Of a DNA stretch of 64,000 bases, positions 59,690-64,000 are shown piece after piece. The notes under the pieces are model-generated. The model was not told the origin of the DNA. It was given only the letters and a program-made list of their open reading frames with translations, and searched no databases. The position numbers and the translations under genes are program-made. The DNA is taken from positions 7,423,001 through 7,487,000 of the forward strand of contig JALJCS010000020.1 of NCBI GenBank assembly GCA_023055355.1, given 5' to 3'. The stretch is from Agelaius tricolor. Its lineage: Eukaryota > Chordata > Aves > Passeriformes > Icteridae. Each line of letters opens with the position of its first letter. The stretch's first letter is position 1.

Positions 59690-61419
59690 GGCTAAAGTCC
59701 AACCACATTTTTTTTAATTGAGGGGGGAGAAACAAACATTGAATCGACCCAGAGGATCTCATCAGTCACCACTGCCATTCAGACTGGGAGGGCTGCAGGT
59801 CCCAGGAGGGCGTGGGGAGCGAACCCACCCGAGTGCCATCGCCCGGAGCACGATCGATGCCTTACAGCGAGACACTCTGCTGCTTAACTCCCTGACATTC
59901 CCACCAGAAACAGCCACCGCCTCCCCCTCCCTCCCTCCCACTCCTGCAAGAAGAAAAGCAAGAAAAGAGAATCCAAGCTTCCATGTAGCTGGCTGCGTTC
60001 TTAGGTGACTCTTACGTGTGGATGGTGCCAAGTTGGAGAAGCGCACATCATGGGGCAGCTTCACAGCGGGACAGGAACTGCGGGGTGTTTGAAATGATAC
60101 CGTAGGTGTAGCCATGAGGAGAATAGCACTTTTCTGGTTTGGGGTTCATGGTTCTGGTTTTTGTTTTGGGGGATTTCTTTTGAACTGTGACTCTTAACGT
60201 TTTTGAAGGCTTTCTGAAAAATGTTTAGGTTTTCTTTATTATTCCCACAGAAGGTGCAGGAATGTTGAGTGGGTTTATTGGATTTCAATGAAGGGAGAAA
60301 ATGCAGAACAAAAACTATTAAACGCTAGTTAAATGAACTGGAGAGTGGATGACAAAATTGATGCAAGCTGTATAATCTGCTTTTAGAGTAAGCTATATCA
60401 ATCACAGTGCTATATTATCATTATAATCTGGTGTACAATACTTCTGCCTTTTGAATTCTGTATTGTCTCTGTTTTTATTTCTACATATTGAAAAGCAGTT
60501 TATGGAAGGTTTCAGTGTCCCTGGTTCAGAAATATGTGCTGGGAAATGGAGTTGGCTGGCTTTTTATTTTCATGTTCTCAAAGATTGCAATAAGGAGCTT
60601 TTACATGTTAAATGTATCATTGTTGCATTGATGATGATGAACTACTTTTGCCATAGCTGTTAAGACATTGAAGGAAATAGGAGCTTTTTTGTAGGATGTC
60701 TCATTTTGAACACACTATAAATTTGAGATGGGTCTGTCACTTACATTTGATAGTAAATTTTTCAATGTTGGATCCATGTTTGATTTGGGCTAAAGATCCT
60801 GATGAAAAATGCCACAAAGGGAACTGGTTTGGCATTTTAAAATCATTGTCATGGTTTCTGTGTTCCTTTGCTTTTGAGATTGCATATTTCATGTGGCGTG
60901 AAAATCACCTGTGTGCAGCAGCTCTCCTCCAGGATGCCAAGGCCTGCCTTCTGTAGGGGAATGTTTACCTCAAGAAAATGTACTCTGCAAATGTGGTATC
61001 TGGAAATGCCGGGGACTAAATTATTTCAGATCACTGATTTTCTCCAGGCATTGGTCAAGGGAGGGCAGCAGATGAGAATAGGAAGCAAATGCCTCAGCAT
61101 TAGCACTGAGAGGACTTTTGCTGATTTTACTTGGTTGCCATTGTTCTTTGATTGCCACTTTTAGTTTTAAAAAAGCTCCTAAAAGCGCTGTGACTGGAAA
61201 GCACATCCTTGAGTCTAGCAAACATCATTTGCGGTTTTCAGTGCCTGCCGTTCCTTTTGTAACTAAAAAGGGGAAGTATCCAACAATCTCACCTCCCCCA
61301 AAATATTACTGTAATAGTAACCATTACATTTTTTGTAAAAAAAAATTTTAAAAACTTTAAAAAAAGGCAAGTACCAAGAGCTTTGTATCTTCTTGAGTAT
61401 ATTAAAAATTTGACATGAA

Positions 61420-61471
61420 TACATATATATAAATAAATAAAAAAGTCTATATATCTATATATATATATATT
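61420..61471 (+). repeat. AT-rich microsatellite in 3' UTR
   Basis: It contains atatata and aaataaataa units followed by an interrupted (TA)n run, 61447-61471. It is probably length-polymorphic. Confidence 0.85.
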
Positions 61472-62134
61472 GTTGTGCAGAGAATAGGTTAACAAAACCA
61501 TGTAAAGTAGTTTGCAGGAGAGGGAAGCATTTGTTGATTCAGGGAAAAAGACTGATGCCAGAAGCTGTCAGTGATTTGGATGATACGTGTGCTGCTTCGC
61601 ACCCTCCCTTTTTGACCCTCATCTTCCACATACGTTGCAGTGTCACTTCTGGATCCTGGGGAAGGTGAAGTTGCTTGGAGCAAATCAACATAGCAAAGAT
61701 TTGTTATTTCACCTGCATGAGAGTCCTATTGGGCCAAAGATGCTCAGCGGATCAAGGGAAGCAAAGAGAGGCACCTGTGACTATGTGTGTCGGGGCAGTG
61801 TGTCTCTGTGTAGACATAAAGTGTGGCAATGAAACCAGATACATCGTCTGACTGTATATTATATCAATGGTGCTCTTTTCATACTTGTTCTGCCAATACG
61901 CGGAGACCCTTTTAACCAAGCTACACAGAAGAGTTTTATATCACTTTTGGTTATGTACTTGGTGTATTCTTTTTGTATATGAAAGGATTTTTTTAAAAAC
62001 GTTCAGTAATTAGCAATGGAACCTGCTTTGTAGCTGACTAGAACAGTGTAAGAGAAGGGCCATGCTGTCAGTCTGTCCCTGATCTACTTCAAATCATATA
62101 TTTACCAAAGGAGTCTGAGAAAAAGTTCACTTAA

Positions 62135-62140
62135 AATAAA
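62135..62140 (+). promoter_or_regulatory. Distal polyadenylation signal AATAAA
   Basis: An exact AATAAA, followed about 40 nt later by a GT-rich stretch (ttgtggtttagttattgtg, about 62175-62193). It is the best candidate for the main ARVCF 3' end, with cleavage expected near 62155-62165. Confidence 0.65.
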
Positions 62141-62160
62141 GACCTGACTGTTGAAAGGAG

Positions 62161-64000
62161 TCTCTGCTAAGACTTTGTGGTTTAGTTATTGTGCAGATAT
62201 TTCAAAGCCAGCAAGAAGTTATCAGAGAAAACCACAGGAGGGAGCAAGTGAAGTGACTGGGGCCAATTATGGTCATGACTTCAATCCTAGGTATCCCATG
62301 GCTCTTATTGGGACACTACAGGGACACTCAGAATCTGGGTTGGAGTCTACATTCATCTGTGTCATTAATGGGCTAAAAACAGTAAGGATATTGGAGAAGC
62401 AGATTCAGACCCCATCTCACTTCTCCCAAAAGTCTTTTTTTGTATTTACACTGCACCCTGAACTGTCCCTATCAGGTTAAATGGCACTGGCTGCCCAGGT
62501 CATCGTAGCAAACTGTTCTTTGTTTTCCTGGGGGTGTTACAGCAGCCAGCAGAGTTGGGAGCTGACAGCATGTTTATTGCTGCAGAAAATCAGAGGATGG
62601 TGTGTCAAGAAGTTGGATACCAAATTGATGGGCCAAGGCTTCCCCTGGGAATCACACATCAAACCCCTACCCTTCCCATGCCTTACATTGACAACTAATT
62701 CCCAAGTATGTAGCAATAACCCATCCTCAGCACTACTGTGGGGGTTTTTCTTCTTGACAAACTAACTGTTGTTTGGATGGCGAGGAAAGAAAACAGATTG
62801 GGGGATGACTTGTATGTGACTATCACCTTGTATTATCAGCCCACTTGCTGAGGTCCAAAGCAGGGTACCTTGAACCAGGTCTGGTGATTTAATGTCCTTT
62901 TTGTCTATGGCCAGGGGCTCACTGGTGGGATGTGTGCCCACTCCTGCCCTCACCTCTCCCCTTGTTGGCTCAAGTGTGAATGGCTGTTTGAGCTGTTCTG
63001 GAATGTGGGTGTATCAACCCGTAATTGTTGTATTTTGGCAGCAGGGACTGTATGTAAAGAAGGGAAAGTGGCAGTGTGTATTGACTAATGCTGCAGTAGG
63101 GTCTAGAGTCTCCTGCTAAAAGGCAGGCACTGCTTTTTAGGGCTCAGGTTTGTGACCTCCTCTTTTACTGTTGACTCCACTGTGAAAACAGGAGGGGGGA
63201 ATCTGCCTGCAAGGGGCTGGGATAGAAGAGATTTCTACCTGCAGAAATTGTAGTGGGAGGGATGGTTGTGGAAGGAAGTGATGGTGTTGCAAGACTCCTG
63301 CTAAAGAGGAGGAGGAAATTTGCTGGCCCAGTAAGGGCTGAGATAAAACAGGGGAGAGGGAGACTTCTGATAGCATGTGATTACTGTAGAACCTTCTTCC
63401 TAGAAGGTGGCTTGCATATCTCCCAGGCATTTTCACTGAACAAACACTCTGTGCCAACTCCCCTGAGAAGCATCAAGTAAGTGTGCGAGCAGTTGTGCTT
63501 TATGGTTCCCAGGTCAGTCAGTGTGTCTGTGGAATCCAAGGAGGAGAGCAAAAGGCAAGGCTGTAGGACATTTTGGTTCTGTCGTGGATTTAAGTAGCAG
63601 TATAGCCATACATACAACTCTAGGTGTGTTGTCAGCTTGAAATGCTCCCTGGGGAACAGCTTGGGCAGCCATAGGTCCCAATCTTCAGTGTCTTCTGTTC
63701 TGGCATAACTGCTGCCTATCCCAGATCTGTTCTCACATGCTCAGACCTGGTTCTGAATGTGCTTCTATCAAGAAAGCAAATCTGGTCTCTGTTGCCAAGA
63801 TGCCCCTGGGACTAGGAACTGACTTGCTGTCAGGACACATGAAGAAAGCCAGGGGTGGCATGTCTGTTACAGCAGTTTCCTAAGTCTGTGACAGCTCTGA
63901 GGAGCAGTTTCAGTAACGCTTTCTAGCAGGAAAGCCTTGTGCTAGGCAAAGCAGTTTTCACTCCCAGAGCAGTTTCATGAGACTGAAGGTGGTGAGTTAC
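62161..64000. other. Intergenic sequence after ARVCF
   Basis: No exon, RNA gene or repeat is recognisable. In mammals COMT lies next to ARVCF in convergent orientation, so its 3' end on the minus strand might be expected nearby. None of the minus-strand ORFs here resembles a methyltransferase, so COMT coding sequence, if syntenic, lies further right. Confidence 0.6.

Larger units (their letters stand above)
59690..62160 (+). other. ARVCF: Terminal 3' UTR exon of ARVCF
   Basis: It starts after ctttattttgcag and ends about 20 nt after AATAAA at 62135-62140. The sequence is non-coding in the mRNA. In the phase of any joined upstream exon it quickly meets a stop. It contains a CpG-rich segment at 59811-59873, a possible weak signal ATTAAA at 60317, and an AT microsatellite at 61420-61471. 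Much of it is AT-rich, as long vertebrate 3' UTRs often are. The exact 3' end is estimated. Confidence 0.65.

Noticed and set aside
59690..60008. Alternative ARVCF C-terminus encoded by the terminal exon
   Set aside because: Joining exon k or exon j to 59690 in phase meets an early stop (TAA within two codons, or TGA within about ten), so it would not replace the DSWV end.
1..64000. Prokaryotic-style systems (operons, CRISPR, insertion sequences, toxin-antitoxin)
   Set aside because: The window is intron-rich vertebrate DNA. No regularly spaced repeats, transposase or operon-like gene arrangement is present.

Overview
The window is vertebrate nuclear DNA and most likely comes from a bird or another sauropsid. 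It holds short coding blocks with GT/AG splice borders separated by long introns. Interspersed repeats are very sparse: one CR1-type LINE tail and one faint MIR-like SINE relic. There is no sign of operons, rRNA, tRNA, CRISPR arrays or bacterial signals.

One gene explains nearly everything. It is the 3' half of ARVCF, a p120-catenin (delta-catenin) family armadillo protein, on the + strand. Thirteen coding exons between 890 and 58302 join in phase to give the last 495 residues: from inside the armadillo domain (GTLWNLSS block) to the C-terminal PDZ ligand DSWV and a TAA stop. The promoter, N-terminal coiled coil and first armadillo repeats lie upstream of base 1.

Layout: 1-889 is the end of an upstream intron. 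890-1073 is the first exon, followed by a 12.6 kb intron. 13698-22062 holds four exons for the middle of the armadillo domain and its lysine-rich loop, including an 18-nt microexon at 17529-17546. 22063-45815 is a 23.75 kb intron with the CR1 tail, the MIR-like relic, a CpG-rich patch, a perfect 15-bp hairpin and a 55-codon ORF of unknown meaning. 45816-51634 is a compact cluster of six exons for the last repeats and the start of the tail. 56234-58302 holds the last two coding exons. 59690 to about 62160 is a probable spliced 3' UTR exon ending after an AATAAA at 62135. 62161-64000 is intergenic with no recognisable gene.

The most interesting regulatory feature is the microexon. It inserts six residues into a basic cluster and matches in place and content the alternatively spliced exon C of p120-catenin. 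UGC motifs, the type used by the neuronal splicing factor SRRM4, sit just upstream of its acceptor. A second choice may exist at the 3' end, where an internal AATAAA in the last intron could give a short 3' UTR. I found no convincing evidence for a wholly new biological system.
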